A stretch of 9,038 nucleotides of DNA from Lachnospiraceae bacterium (lineage in GTDB: Bacteria; Bacillota; Clostridia; Lachnospirales; Lachnospiraceae). The stretch covers positions 1 to 9,038 of the forward strand of contig DMCJ01000139.1 in the NCBI GenBank assembly GCA_003446735.1. Direction: 5' to 3'. The position numbers and the translations under genes are program-made. Positions within the stretch are counted from its first letter, which is position 1, and every line of letters starts with the position of its first letter. This document shows, one piece after another, positions 1 to 5,690 of this stretch. The notes under the pieces were generated by a model. The model was given only the letters and a program-made list of their open reading frames with translations. It searched no databases and was not told the DNA's origin.

Positions 1-15
1 TTCCTTTTTGACAGA

Positions 16-93
16 AGTTGGAAAAGGTATTAGAATAAGGCGAAGAGCTAGTCGAAATCTTTATTCTCAGGACATCTACACTCTTTTCCAACT
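16..93. repeat. Nested inverted repeats in the 5' intergenic region
   Basis: AGTTGGAAAAG (16-26) is perfectly complementary to CTTTTCCAACT (83-93). Inside it, AGAATAAGG (32-40) pairs with CTTTATTCT (59-67) with one G-U pair. The two arm pairs are nested and could form one long interrupted stem-loop. No T-run follows the outer arm, so this is not a canonical intrinsic terminator. It lies upstream of the predicted promoter and may belong to the 3' end of whatever precedes the window. No gene is visible in 1-207. Confidence 0.5.
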
Positions 94-129
94 GACAGTA
101 ACTTTACACTATCGGTTCATGATCTTTTG

Positions 130-157
130 TTTACACAAGGTTTTATTGTGATATAAT
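130..157 (+). promoter_or_regulatory. Sigma70/SigA-type promoter for the DUF4349-cysES-mrnC-rlmB run
   Basis: A perfect -10 hexamer TATAAT (152-157) is preceded by TTTACA (130-135) with a 16-nt spacer. TTGTTT at 128-133 with an 18-nt spacer is an alternative -35. A start near 164 gives a leader of about 44 nt to the ATG at 208. It is the only good promoter seen ahead of the gene run up to 5335, so it may drive all seven genes. Confidence 0.75.
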
Positions 158-207
158 GGAAATATCGTAAAAGTACAGTCAGGCTTTATTTGTGTTAAGG
201 AGGAAAT

Positions 208-1383
208 ATGATAAAGAAAAGGATAACTAAGATAGCGCTTGGCGCGGCAATTATATTGGCTTTATCGGGATGCGGAAGCTCAAATGCTTCATATGCCGCT
301 GATTCTTATAAATCTGCCGGGGCAGATTATGAGGAGCCGGCTTATGCAGACGATTATGACTATGATTATGAAGAAGCGGCTGATTTCGGAGAAGAATATG
401 CAGAGAGCGCAGATGTAAATGCCTCGGCTGATGAAGTGGGAGAAAACGCAGCCGCGGCAAGAAGCAAGAGAAAGCTCATAAAGACGGTCAACCTCTCTTT
501 GGAGACCACTAAGATGGACGAGCTCATGTCCACGATAAAGAGTAAGTTAGATCAGAGCGGCGGATATATCGAAGACAGTAACATTTCGAATTCAAGCACA
601 TACTCCAATGTCAGAAAAAGGACCGCTACCATTACGGCCAGGATCCCCGCGGAGAATCTCGATGATTTCTTAAAAGCCGTTGAGGACGGTGCCAATGTCA
701 CGACAAAAAGCGAGAACGTCAGAGATGTAACGCTTGATTATGTTGATATGGAGAGTCACAAGAAGACCCTTCAGGCCGAATGTGACAGGCTCTTAGAGCT
801 TATGGAGCAGACGAATGATATCGAAGAGATGATCGTCCTTGAGAACAGGCTTTCCGAATTAAGATATCAGATCGAGAGCATGGAAAGCCAGCTAAGGACA
901 TATGACAATCAGGTTAACTACAGTACGGTATATCTTAACATCGAAGAGGTCATCGAATTTACCGAGATAGAAGAGCCCGAGCCCGAGACTTTCGTTTCAA
1001 GGGTGACCAAAGGATTTTCCGAGAGCCTTAAGAGTGTAGGAGAAGGACTTGTCAATTTTGTTGTATGGTTTATCTCGGCTCTTCCCTACCTTGTTGTATG
1101 GGCGATCATCATCTTTATCATCGTTCTTATCGTTCGTGCGATCATAAAGGCTGTTAAAAAGGCCGGCGAAAAAAGAACAGCTAAGAGAAATGAGAAGCTT
1201 TACGGTAAAGGGCAGGCCGCAGGTACCGCCGGAAATCAGGCACCCGTCCTTACGATGCCGCCCGTACCCGGAGCAAAAGCACCGGCTCCTTCGGCACCGG
1301 CACCGTCAGTTCCCGTATACGATCCCAAGGAAAAGGTGGGGGATGATAAAAAGGAAGATAAGAAGGAAGACAAGAAGGGCTGA
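208..1383 (+). CDS. DUF4349 domain-containing membrane lipoprotein
   Basis: This is a 391-residue surface protein of unknown biochemical role. The N-terminus is a lipoprotein signal: KKR positive stretch, hydrophobic core, and lipobox LSGC with the lipidated Cys at residue 22. Residues about 29-82 are an acidic, Tyr/Ala-rich low-complexity linker. Residues about 88-315 match the DUF4349 layout: an extracytoplasmic alpha/beta part (LIKTVNLSLET, ITARIPAENLDDFLKAVE), a heptad-rich coiled coil at about 181-235, a return strand (YSTVYLNIEE), and one transmembrane helix at about 281-313. The tail (340-391) is Pro/Ala-rich and ends in a repetitive Lys/Glu/Asp stretch, presumably cytoplasmic. The start is fixed by AAGGAGG (197-203), 4 nt before ATG. 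The stop is 2 nt before the next gene. DUF4349 is known as a membrane-anchored family without an assigned function; topology is inferred. Confidence 0.88.
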   Translation: MIKKRITKIALGAAIILALSGCGSSNASYAADSYKSAGADYEEPAYADDYDYDYEEAADFGEEYAESADVNASADEVGENAAAARSKRKLIKTVNLSLETTKMDELMSTIKSKLDQSGGYIEDSNISNSSTYSNVRKRTATITARIPAENLDDFLKAVEDGANVTTKSENVRDVTLDYVDMESHKKTLQAECDRLLELMEQTNDIEEMIVLENRLSELRYQIESMESQLRTYDNQVNYSTVYLNIEEVIEFTEIEEPEPETFVSRVTKGFSESLKSVGEGLVNFVVWFISALPYLVVWAIIIFIIVLIVRAIIKAVKKAGEKRTAKRNEKLYGKGQAAGTAGNQAPVLTMPPVPGAKAPAPSAPAPSVPVYDPKEKVGDDKKEDKKEDKKG

Positions 1384-1385
1384 AA

Positions 1386-1718
1386 ATGCTTGAATTAAAG
1401 GACGTATATCTATTATCGCACTATGATTACGGAGAGGCTTTCTACGGAAGCCTCTCCGGTATGAATTACAGGATCAACAGGGATCCGTTTGTATATTCCA
1501 AAGGAGCCTCAAAGGAAGATCAGGAGGCGGCAAGGCTGGTCGTATATATATGGCCGGGACCTTTGGGCTTTACAAAAGTCGATAAAAATAATATCATAAC
1601 AAAGGATTTTGATTATACTGAGGAAGGAAAAAAAGAGGCTGTCGATTATATCAATGACAGTTATCTTAAAGATAAAGAGCGGTGGGATGAGATAAAGAAA
1701 GCCGGTCTTTTGGGTTAA
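1386..1718 (+). CDS. Small conserved-looking protein of unknown function (110 aa)
   Basis: I do not recognise a family with confidence. The product is soluble-looking, 110 residues, with no signal peptide or membrane span. It begins MLELKDVYLLSHYDYGEAFY, has a central hydrophobic strand with a turn (ARLVVYIWPGPLGFTKV), and ends in a charged amphipathic helical part (EEGKKEAVDYINDSYLKDKE, then WDEIKKAGLL). The pattern suggests a compact alpha/beta domain, but no catalytic motif is visible. The gene starts 2 nt after the DUF4349 stop, with AAGGG inside the previous gene as a modest ribosome site, and ends 11 nt before cysE, so it is almost certainly co-transcribed. Codon use resembles the neighbours. 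An 11-13 bp GC-rich hairpin lies inside codons 15-25. A link to cysteine metabolism is only suggested by position. Confidence 0.8.
   Translation: MLELKDVYLLSHYDYGEAFYGSLSGMNYRINRDPFVYSKGASKEDQEAARLVVYIWPGPLGFTKVDKNNIITKDFDYTEEGKKEAVDYINDSYLKDKERWDEIKKAGLLG
1430..1458 (+). repeat. Intragenic GC-rich hairpin early in the 110-aa gene
   Basis: CGGAGAGGCTT (1430-1440) is perfectly complementary to AAGCCTCTCCG (1448-1458). A further U-G and a C-G pair inside leave a 3-nt loop (TAC). The stem is about 13 bp, starts 44 nt into the coding region and encodes GEAFYGSLSG. No U-run follows, so it is not a simple intrinsic terminator. A role in ribosome pausing, mRNA processing or stability is possible but unproven. 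Confidence 0.6.
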
Positions 1719-1729
1719 AGGATTAAAAA

Positions 1730-2419
1730 ATGTCATTTATTAAAAGAATAAAGGAAGAGATACGCGTGATAAAGGAGAGGGACCCGGCGATCCATTCTTC
1801 TTTGGAGGTATTCCTTTATCCCAGTTTCCGTGCCATGCTCGCTTACAGGAGGGCGCATAAGCATTATTTAAAGGGCCATTATTTCAGAGCGCGTTATATT
1901 TCCCAGAAAGCAGCAAGAAAGACAGGTATAGAGATCCATCCCGGTGCGACCATAGGAAAGGGATTTTTTATCGATCACGGACACGGAGTCGTTGTCGGTG
2001 AGACAACGGAGATAGGAGATAATGTTACTCTCTATCAGGGAGTTACCTTAGGCGGTACGGGTAAGGAACAGGGAAAGAGACACCCTACCATAGGCAATAA
2101 TGTCATGATCTCCACAGGTGCCAGAGTCCTTGGCTCCATAAAGGTAGGAGATAATTCCAAGATCGGAGCCGGAAGCGTGGTATTATGCGATGTTCCGCCC
2201 AATTCCACGGTAGTCGGCGTTCCCGGAAGAGTCGTTAAAAGAGATGATGTGGCTTATCCGCAGGATATGCTCGATCAGATCAATCTTCCCGACCCTGTGA
2301 TGGATCAGATAAAATATCTAAGAAAGACCAGTGATTCATTAAAGAAAAGAGTTCGTGAGCTTGAAAAAGGTTTAAGAGACTATGATCGCGCAGGTTATGA
2401 TGATGAAGATGAGGAGTAA
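1730..2419 (+). CDS. cysE: Serine O-acetyltransferase
   Basis: This cytoplasmic enzyme transfers acetyl from acetyl-CoA to L-serine, giving O-acetylserine for cysteine synthesis. At 229 residues it has the short Gram-positive form rather than the about 273-residue enterobacterial form. The N-terminal helical part carries the family signature KERDPA (Asp18) and SLEVFLYPSFRAMLAYRRAH. From about residue 66 a left-handed beta helix of hexapeptide repeats follows: IEIHPGATIG, FFIDHGHGVVVGE with the Asp82/His83 active-site pair, the VTLGGTGKEQGKRHP loop, then IGAGSVV and VVGVPGRVV. The C-terminal about 30 residues are charged and coiled-coil-like. The AAAGGA motif at 1716-1721, 8 nt before ATG, supports the start. 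cysS follows after 9 nt. There is no room for the T-box leader found ahead of cysE in some Bacilli, so control probably comes from upstream. Confidence 0.97.
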   Translation: MSFIKRIKEEIRVIKERDPAIHSSLEVFLYPSFRAMLAYRRAHKHYLKGHYFRARYISQKAARKTGIEIHPGATIGKGFFIDHGHGVVVGETTEIGDNVTLYQGVTLGGTGKEQGKRHPTIGNNVMISTGARVLGSIKVGDNSKIGAGSVVLCDVPPNSTVVGVPGRVVKRDDVAYPQDMLDQINLPDPVMDQIKYLRKTSDSLKKRVRELEKGLRDYDRAGYDDEDEE

Positions 2420-2428
2420 TGATTATCT

Positions 2429-3826
2429 ATGCAGATCTACAACACTTTAACGGGAAGAAAAGAAGAATTTAAGCCGATAGAGCCGGGAAAGGTATCAATG
2501 TATACCTGCGGACCAACCGTTTATCATTTTGCCCATATAGGTAACTTAAGGACTTATATCTGCGAGGATGTCCTTGAGAAGATATTAAGATATTCCGGAT
2601 ATGACGTTAAGCGCGTTATGAACATCACCGATGTAGGACATCTTTCTTCCGATGCGGATACCGGTGAGGATAAGATGGTAAAAGGCGCGCAGAGAGAGCA
2701 TAAAACGGTCATGGAGATCGCGAAGTTCTATACCGATGCTTTCTTTTCAGACTGCAAGAAGCTCAATATCAAGATGCCCGATGTTGTTGAGCCTGCGACC
2801 AACTGCATTCCCGAGTTCATCCATATGATAGAGGTGCTCCTTGAAAAGGGCTATGCATATAAGGCCGGCGAGAATGTTTATTTCGATACCAGCAAGTTAA
2901 AAGAATATTACGTATTCGGAAGCCAGAATGAGGATGACCTGATGGTCGGTGTGCGCGATGACGTATCCGAGGATCCGAATAAGCGCAATAAGAATGATTT
3001 CGTTTTATGGTTCACCAAGTCCAAGTTCGAGGACCAGGCCCTTAAGTGGGACAGCCCCTGGGGAGTCGGATATCCCGGTTGGCATATCGAGTGCTCCTGC
3101 ATAAGTATGAAGCATTTGGGTGAGAATATGGATATCCACTGCGGCGGCGTTGATAACATATTCCCTCATCATACCAATGAGATAGCCCAGTCCGAATCGT
3201 ACTTGGGACATAAGTGGTGTAATTACTGGTTCCATGTTCATCATTTAAATGATGAGACAGGTAAGATGAGTAAGAGCAAGGGCGAATTCCTTACCGTATC
3301 ATTACTTGAGAGCAAGGGCTACGATCCTGTGGTATACAGGATGTTCGTGCTCCAGTCTCATTACCGTAAGCCGCTTACATTCTCTTATGAGACTTTGGAT
3401 CAGACAGCTGCTACATATAAGAAGCTTAAGAACAGGATAGCTTCCGAAAAGGCAGAAGGAGTCGTTGACGAGGCAGCAGTATTAAACTGGCATGATAAGT
3501 TCGCGGAAGCCGTAGGCAATGACTGCAACACAGCTATGGGACTTACACTTCTTTATGATGTACTTAAATCTGACTTAAACGGTGCGACCAAGCTTAAGGT
3601 CGTAGAGGATTTCGATCAGGTATTGTCACTCGATCTTCTTAAGGAAGATGAAGGTGAAAAAGTTGATGATGAACTTGCTGCATTTGTTGAAGGTAGGATC
3701 GCAGAGAGGGCTGAAGCCAAGAAGAATAAGGATTTTGCAAAAGCAGATGCTATAAGAGACGAGCTACTATCTAAGGGTATAGTCATAAAGGATACCCGTG
3801 AAGGAGTCAAATGGGAGAAAGCATAG
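2429..3826 (+). CDS. cysS: Cysteinyl-tRNA synthetase
   Basis: This class I aminoacyl-tRNA synthetase charges tRNA-Cys with cysteine in the cytoplasm. Its 465 residues match the family's usual length. The N-terminus has MYTCGPTVYHFAHIGNLRTY, which includes the zinc-ligand Cys27 and the HIGN form of the HIGH motif (36-39). Other zinc ligands appear as Cys222 in GWHIECSC and the His/Glu of FPHHTNE (247/248 and 251). The KMSKS loop is exact (279-283, within GKMSKSKGEFLTV). The DALR-like helical domain and a C-terminal helical part (FAKADAIRDELLSKGIVIKD) are complete. AGGAG at 2412-2416 lies in the end of cysE, 12 nt from ATG, a rather long spacing. The 3' end overlaps mrnC by 16 nt. Its pairing with cysE couples cysteine supply and use. 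Confidence 0.98.
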   Translation: MQIYNTLTGRKEEFKPIEPGKVSMYTCGPTVYHFAHIGNLRTYICEDVLEKILRYSGYDVKRVMNITDVGHLSSDADTGEDKMVKGAQREHKTVMEIAKFYTDAFFSDCKKLNIKMPDVVEPATNCIPEFIHMIEVLLEKGYAYKAGENVYFDTSKLKEYYVFGSQNEDDLMVGVRDDVSEDPNKRNKNDFVLWFTKSKFEDQALKWDSPWGVGYPGWHIECSCISMKHLGENMDIHCGGVDNIFPHHTNEIAQSESYLGHKWCNYWFHVHHLNDETGKMSKSKGEFLTVSLLESKGYDPVVYRMFVLQSHYRKPLTFSYETLDQTAATYKKLKNRIASEKAEGVVDEAAVLNWHDKFAEAVGNDCNTAMGLTLLYDVLKSDLNGATKLKVVEDFDQVLSLDLLKEDEGEKVDDELAAFVEGRIAERAEAKKNKDFAKADAIRDELLSKGIVIKDTREGVKWEKA

Positions 3827-4203
3827 ATATACGGACTTATTCCCCTCAGACCCTTGCATTTATGGGCGATGCCGTTTTTGAGATAATAGTAAGGGAAAGG
3901 CTTGTAAGAAGAGGGAATAAGGGCGTAGATGCCCTTAACAGGGAAAAGGCGCAGATCGTAAAGGCTGCTTCTCAGGCTAAGATCGCCGATATGATAATGG
4001 ACCGGTTGTCTGAAGAGGAGATCACGATATATAAAAGAGGACGTAATACCAAGACCAGATATACGGCCAAGAATGCAGATGTTGCGGATTACAGGAAGGC
4101 AACAGGTTTAGAGGCGTTAGTCGGCTATCTGTATCTTACGGGTGAAAACGAGAGGCTTGATGAACTCATGAGGATCGGTGTTCCGGAGCTGTTTTACGAA
4201 TAG
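3811..4203 (+). CDS. mrnC: Mini-ribonuclease III (23S rRNA maturation)
   Basis: This 130-residue protein is an RNase III catalytic domain without a double-stranded RNA-binding domain. In Bacillus, Mini-III trims both ends of 23S precursor rRNA. The RNase III signature-like helix is TLAFMGDAVFEI, with the likely metal-binding Asp20 and Glu24. The basic loop YKRGRNTKTRYTAKNADVADY (70-94) and the second acidic site GLEALVGYLYL (Glu101) are both present, so the active site looks complete. The gene begins inside the last codons of cysS (16-nt overlap) with AAGGAG just ahead of ATG, a sign of translational coupling. rlmB follows after 6 nt. The adjacency of cysS, mrnC and rlmB is typical of Firmicutes. 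Confidence 0.96.
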   Translation: MGESIDIRTYSPQTLAFMGDAVFEIIVRERLVRRGNKGVDALNREKAQIVKAASQAKIADMIMDRLSEEEITIYKRGRNTKTRYTAKNADVADYRKATGLEALVGYLYLTGENERLDELMRIGVPELFYE

Positions 4204-4209
4204 GTTTGT

Positions 4210-4995
4210 ATGAGTGATAAAGATATAATAAAAGATAATGCCGATGATATGTCTTCCGGCCGTATAGAGGGCAGGAATGCCGTTATTGAAGCTATAAGGT
4301 CGGGACAGAGCATCGACAGGATATATGTTCTTGACGGATGTAACGACGGCCCTGTCTCTACGATAAAGAGGGAAGCAAAGAAAAAAGGCATATATATCAA
4401 ATATGTCGATAAGATTCGCCTCGACCATATGTCGGAGACAAAGAGTCATCAGGGAGTTATAGCGGAGATCGCCTTTTCGCATTACGCATCGGTGGATGAT
4501 ATCTTAAATAAGGCTAAAGAAAAGGGAGAAGATCCTTTTATTTTCATCCTGGACGGGATAGAGGACCCGCATAACTTAGGTGCGATAATAAGGACGGCAA
4601 ACCTTTGCGGAGCGCACGGTGTAATAATCCCCAAGGACAGAGCCGCGGGCATTACCGCAACGGTCGCCAAGGCGGCAGCAGGCGCTCTGTTTTATACACC
4701 GGTGGCAAAGGTCACAAATATAACAAGGACGATCGAGGATCTTAAGAAAGAGGGAATGTGGTTCGTATGTGCGGACATGGACGGAGATGAGATGTATTCC
4801 CTTAACTTAACAGGAGCGATCGGGCTTGTGATCGGAAATGAGGGAAACGGCGTAAGCAGGCTTGTTAAGGAAAAATGCGATATGACAGCTTCGATCCCGA
4901 TGAAGGGAGATATAGATTCTTTAAACGCCTCTGTTGCGGCAGGCGTTCTGGCATATGAAGTCGTAAGGCAGAAAAGAATGACAGGTAAAAAATAA
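4210..4995 (+). CDS. rlmB: 23S rRNA (guanosine-2'-O-)-methyltransferase, TrmH/RlmB (SpoU) family
   Basis: This is a SAM-dependent SPOUT-fold methyltransferase of 261 residues; RlmB methylates the 2'-O of G2251 (E. coli numbering) in the 23S peptidyl-transferase loop. The N-terminal substrate-binding domain (about 15-90) carries RIEGRNAVIEAIRSG and ends at SHQGVIAEIA. The catalytic domain has motif 1 DGIEDPHNLGAIIRTA (Asn122, catalytic Arg128), motif 2 GLVIGNEGNGVSR (Glu211) and motif 3 IPMKGDIDSLNASVAAGVLA (Asn239), all intact, including the trefoil-knot SAM site. The start is only modestly supported (TAGG at 4201-4204 overlapping the mrnC stop), but the spacing fits coupling. The TrmH/RlmB family also contains tRNA methyltransferases; the length and the operon with mrnC favour the rRNA enzyme. 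Its stop codon lies inside a 14-bp tandem duplication. Confidence 0.93.
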   Translation: MSDKDIIKDNADDMSSGRIEGRNAVIEAIRSGQSIDRIYVLDGCNDGPVSTIKREAKKKGIYIKYVDKIRLDHMSETKSHQGVIAEIAFSHYASVDDILNKAKEKGEDPFIFILDGIEDPHNLGAIIRTANLCGAHGVIIPKDRAAGITATVAKAAAGALFYTPVAKVTNITRTIEDLKKEGMWFVCADMDGDEMYSLNLTGAIGLVIGNEGNGVSRLVKEKCDMTASIPMKGDIDSLNASVAAGVLAYEVVRQKRMTGKK

Positions 4996-5010
4996 AAGGT
5001 AAAAAATAAA
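4983..5010 (+). repeat. Perfect 14-bp tandem duplication at the rlmB 3' end
   Basis: AGGTAAAAAATAAA occurs twice back to back (4983-4996 and 4997-5010). The first copy contains the last rlmB codons and its TAA stop. The second lies between the stop and the AGGAG ribosome site of the next gene. This looks like a slippage duplication in A-rich DNA that pushed the two genes apart by 14 nt. Confidence 0.9.
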
Positions 5011-5026
5011 AGGAGACCGAAAGACA

Positions 5027-5335
5027 ATGAAGAATGATAAGCAGACAAAGATCTATGATGAAATCTACAAGGAGCTGATGGTAAATTACCAGAGCCTTGA
5101 AGAAACCATCAAGCAGAAGAAGGAAGAAAAGAACGTTCTTAAATTAAAGAACGAACTCTATAACAAATGCCTTGACGATCATCTTCTAGAAAAGGGAAGC
5201 AAGTTCATCAAGGAACATCTTGAGGAGAACAAGCAGAAGGTCAAAGACATCGACAGGGAAGTCGAAGAACTCCTTATAAAGAAGGATGCTTTCCGCATCG
5301 AACTCGAAGTTTTCCAAAAAGAATTCAGGGATTGA
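5027..5335 (+). CDS. Small coiled-coil protein of unknown function (102 aa)
   Basis: The product is 102 residues, highly charged and rich in Lys and Glu. It has no signal peptide or membrane span and is almost entirely predicted helix with heptad-like spacing (YQSLEETIKQKKEEKNVLKL; KQKVKDIDREVEELLIKKDA). This suggests a dimeric or trimeric cytoplasmic coiled coil. No catalytic or nucleic-acid-binding motif is visible, and I do not recognise a named family. The start is supported by AGGAG (5011-5015), 11 nt upstream of ATG, somewhat far. It is the last gene of the run begun at 208 and lies 31 nt after rlmB. Its TGA stop is embedded in the -35 box of the tRNA promoter, so the two units abut without a terminator between them. 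Confidence 0.78.
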   Translation: MKNDKQTKIYDEIYKELMVNYQSLEETIKQKKEEKNVLKLKNELYNKCLDDHLLEKGSKFIKEHLEENKQKVKDIDREVEELLIKKDAFRIELEVFQKEFRD

Positions 5336-5361
5336 CAAAGCTTTGACTGCTATGCTACAAT
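5332..5361 (+). promoter_or_regulatory. Consensus promoter of the tRNA-Thr unit
   Basis: A perfect -35 TTGACA (5332-5337) is followed after 18 nt by -10 TACAAT (5356-5361). The -35 overlaps the TGA stop (5333-5335) of the coiled-coil gene. Transcription would start at about 5367-5369, exactly where the first leader hairpin begins, roughly 75 nt before the mature tRNA 5' end. Confidence 0.85.
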
Positions 5362-5367
5362 GGTCGT

Positions 5368-5387
5368 CGGTGGCTAAAATGCCATCG
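5368..5387 (+). other. Hairpin at the predicted 5' end of the tRNA precursor
   Basis: CGGTGGC (5368-5374) pairs with GCCATCG (5381-5387), 7 bp with one G-U pair, closing a TAAAAT hexaloop. It sits 6 nt after the -10 box, so the primary transcript would begin with this hairpin. Such 5' stems are known to protect transcripts from 5'-end decay; here that is inference. Confidence 0.6.
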
Positions 5388-5453
5388 TGCCTTGTGGCAA
5401 ATGCTGATATAGCTTAGCACTGTAACTGCCTAAGGGCAAATGCTGATATAGCT
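5388..5453 (+). repeat. Imperfect 27-nt direct repeat duplicating the tRNA 5' end
   Basis: Copy 1 (5388-5414) and copy 2 (5427-5453) are offset by 39 nt and agree at 24 of 27 positions. The last 19 nt, ending TGCTGATATAGCT, are identical and include the first 12 bases of the tRNA. Each copy opens with a small hairpin, TGCC-TTGT-GGCA or TGCC-TAAG-GGCA. All three differences fall in its loop, so the stem is kept. Copy 1 stops matching the tRNA after the start of the D stem. It may be a relic of a tandem tRNA, a slippage duplication, or a decoy able to pair with the 3' acceptor strand. Confidence 0.85.
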
Positions 5454-5514
5454 CAGGTGGTAGAGCGTCGCATTGGTAATGCGGAGGTCACGGGTCCGAG
5501 TCCCGTTATCAGCT
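5442..5514 (+). tRNA. tRNA-Thr (anticodon GGT)
   Basis: The 73-nt sequence folds as a full cloverleaf. The acceptor stem GCTGATA/TATCAGC has 7 bp with discriminator T. The D arm is GCTC-AGGTGGTA-GAGC. The anticodon arm is TCGCA-TTGGTAA-TGCGG with anticodon GGT at loop positions 3-5. The variable loop is AGGTC and the T arm ACGGG-TCCGAGT-CCCGT. CCA is not encoded, so it must be added after processing. It reads ACC/ACU threonine codons. Oddities: T-loop position 55 (5496) is C rather than the almost universal U that becomes pseudouridine, and the anticodon stem has a T-G pair at 27-43. All other tertiary-contact bases (G18 G19, T54, C56, A58) look normal. It has its own promoter and a structured leader, and its last 3 nt are shared with a large inverted repeat. 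Confidence 0.93.
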
Positions 5515-5535
5515 TGCGCGAACTACAAGCGTTGC

Positions 5536-5601
5536 AACATAAAAAATGCTATTCTTGCTCTGCGTGCTCGCACGCAAGACAAGAATAGCATTTTTTATGT
5601 T
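5536..5601 (+). terminator. Bidirectional intrinsic terminator formed by a 22-bp perfect inverted repeat
   Basis: Arms 5536-5557 and 5580-5601 are perfectly complementary. The arms carry an A6 run (5541-5546) and a T6 run (5591-5596) at the stem base, so either strand would give a hairpin followed by a U-tract. The tip has a 3-nt internal bubble, then TGCGTG-CTCG-CACGCA, 6 bp with a CTCG loop. It lies 21 nt after the tRNA 3' end and is the likely terminator of the tRNA transcript. If efficient, it would separate the tRNA from the downstream half of the element. Confidence 0.75.
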
Positions 5602-5618
5602 ATAGCGCGCCAGCGCGA

Positions 5619-5689
5619 CATCCGACGATTTCTCCGGCCTCTCTGTGGACAAGTATTGTTTACAGAGAGGCCGGAGAAATTGTCGGATG
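5619..5689 (+). repeat. 34-bp near-perfect hairpin with a 3-nt loop
   Basis: Arms 5619-5646 and 5662-5689 form 28 bp around GGCCTCTCTGT/ACAGAGAGGCC with one G-U (5627/5681). The stem continues inward through two more G-U pairs and ACAA/TTGT to a GTA loop at 5653-5655. All three non-Watson-Crick pairs are G-U if the + strand is transcribed. There is no T-run at its base, so it is not a classic terminator. A stem this long is a candidate RNase III or Mini-III substrate; mrnC is encoded nearby, but no link is shown. Confidence 0.85.
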
Positions 5690-5690
5690 A

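Noticed and set aside
1719..1729. Possible T-box or other cysteine-responsive leader before cysE
   Set aside because: The intergenic gap is only 11 nt, and no T-box sequence was seen around it.
2419..2472. Short 17-codon frame starting ATG at 2419 overlapping the cysE stop
   Set aside because: It is out of frame with cysS, only 2 nt from the AGGAG site, and has no recognisable product; probably chance.
5129..5140. Perfect 12-bp palindrome AAGAACGTTCTT inside the coiled-coil gene
   Set aside because: It is short, lies in Lys/Asn/Leu codons of a biased coding region, and shows no operator context.
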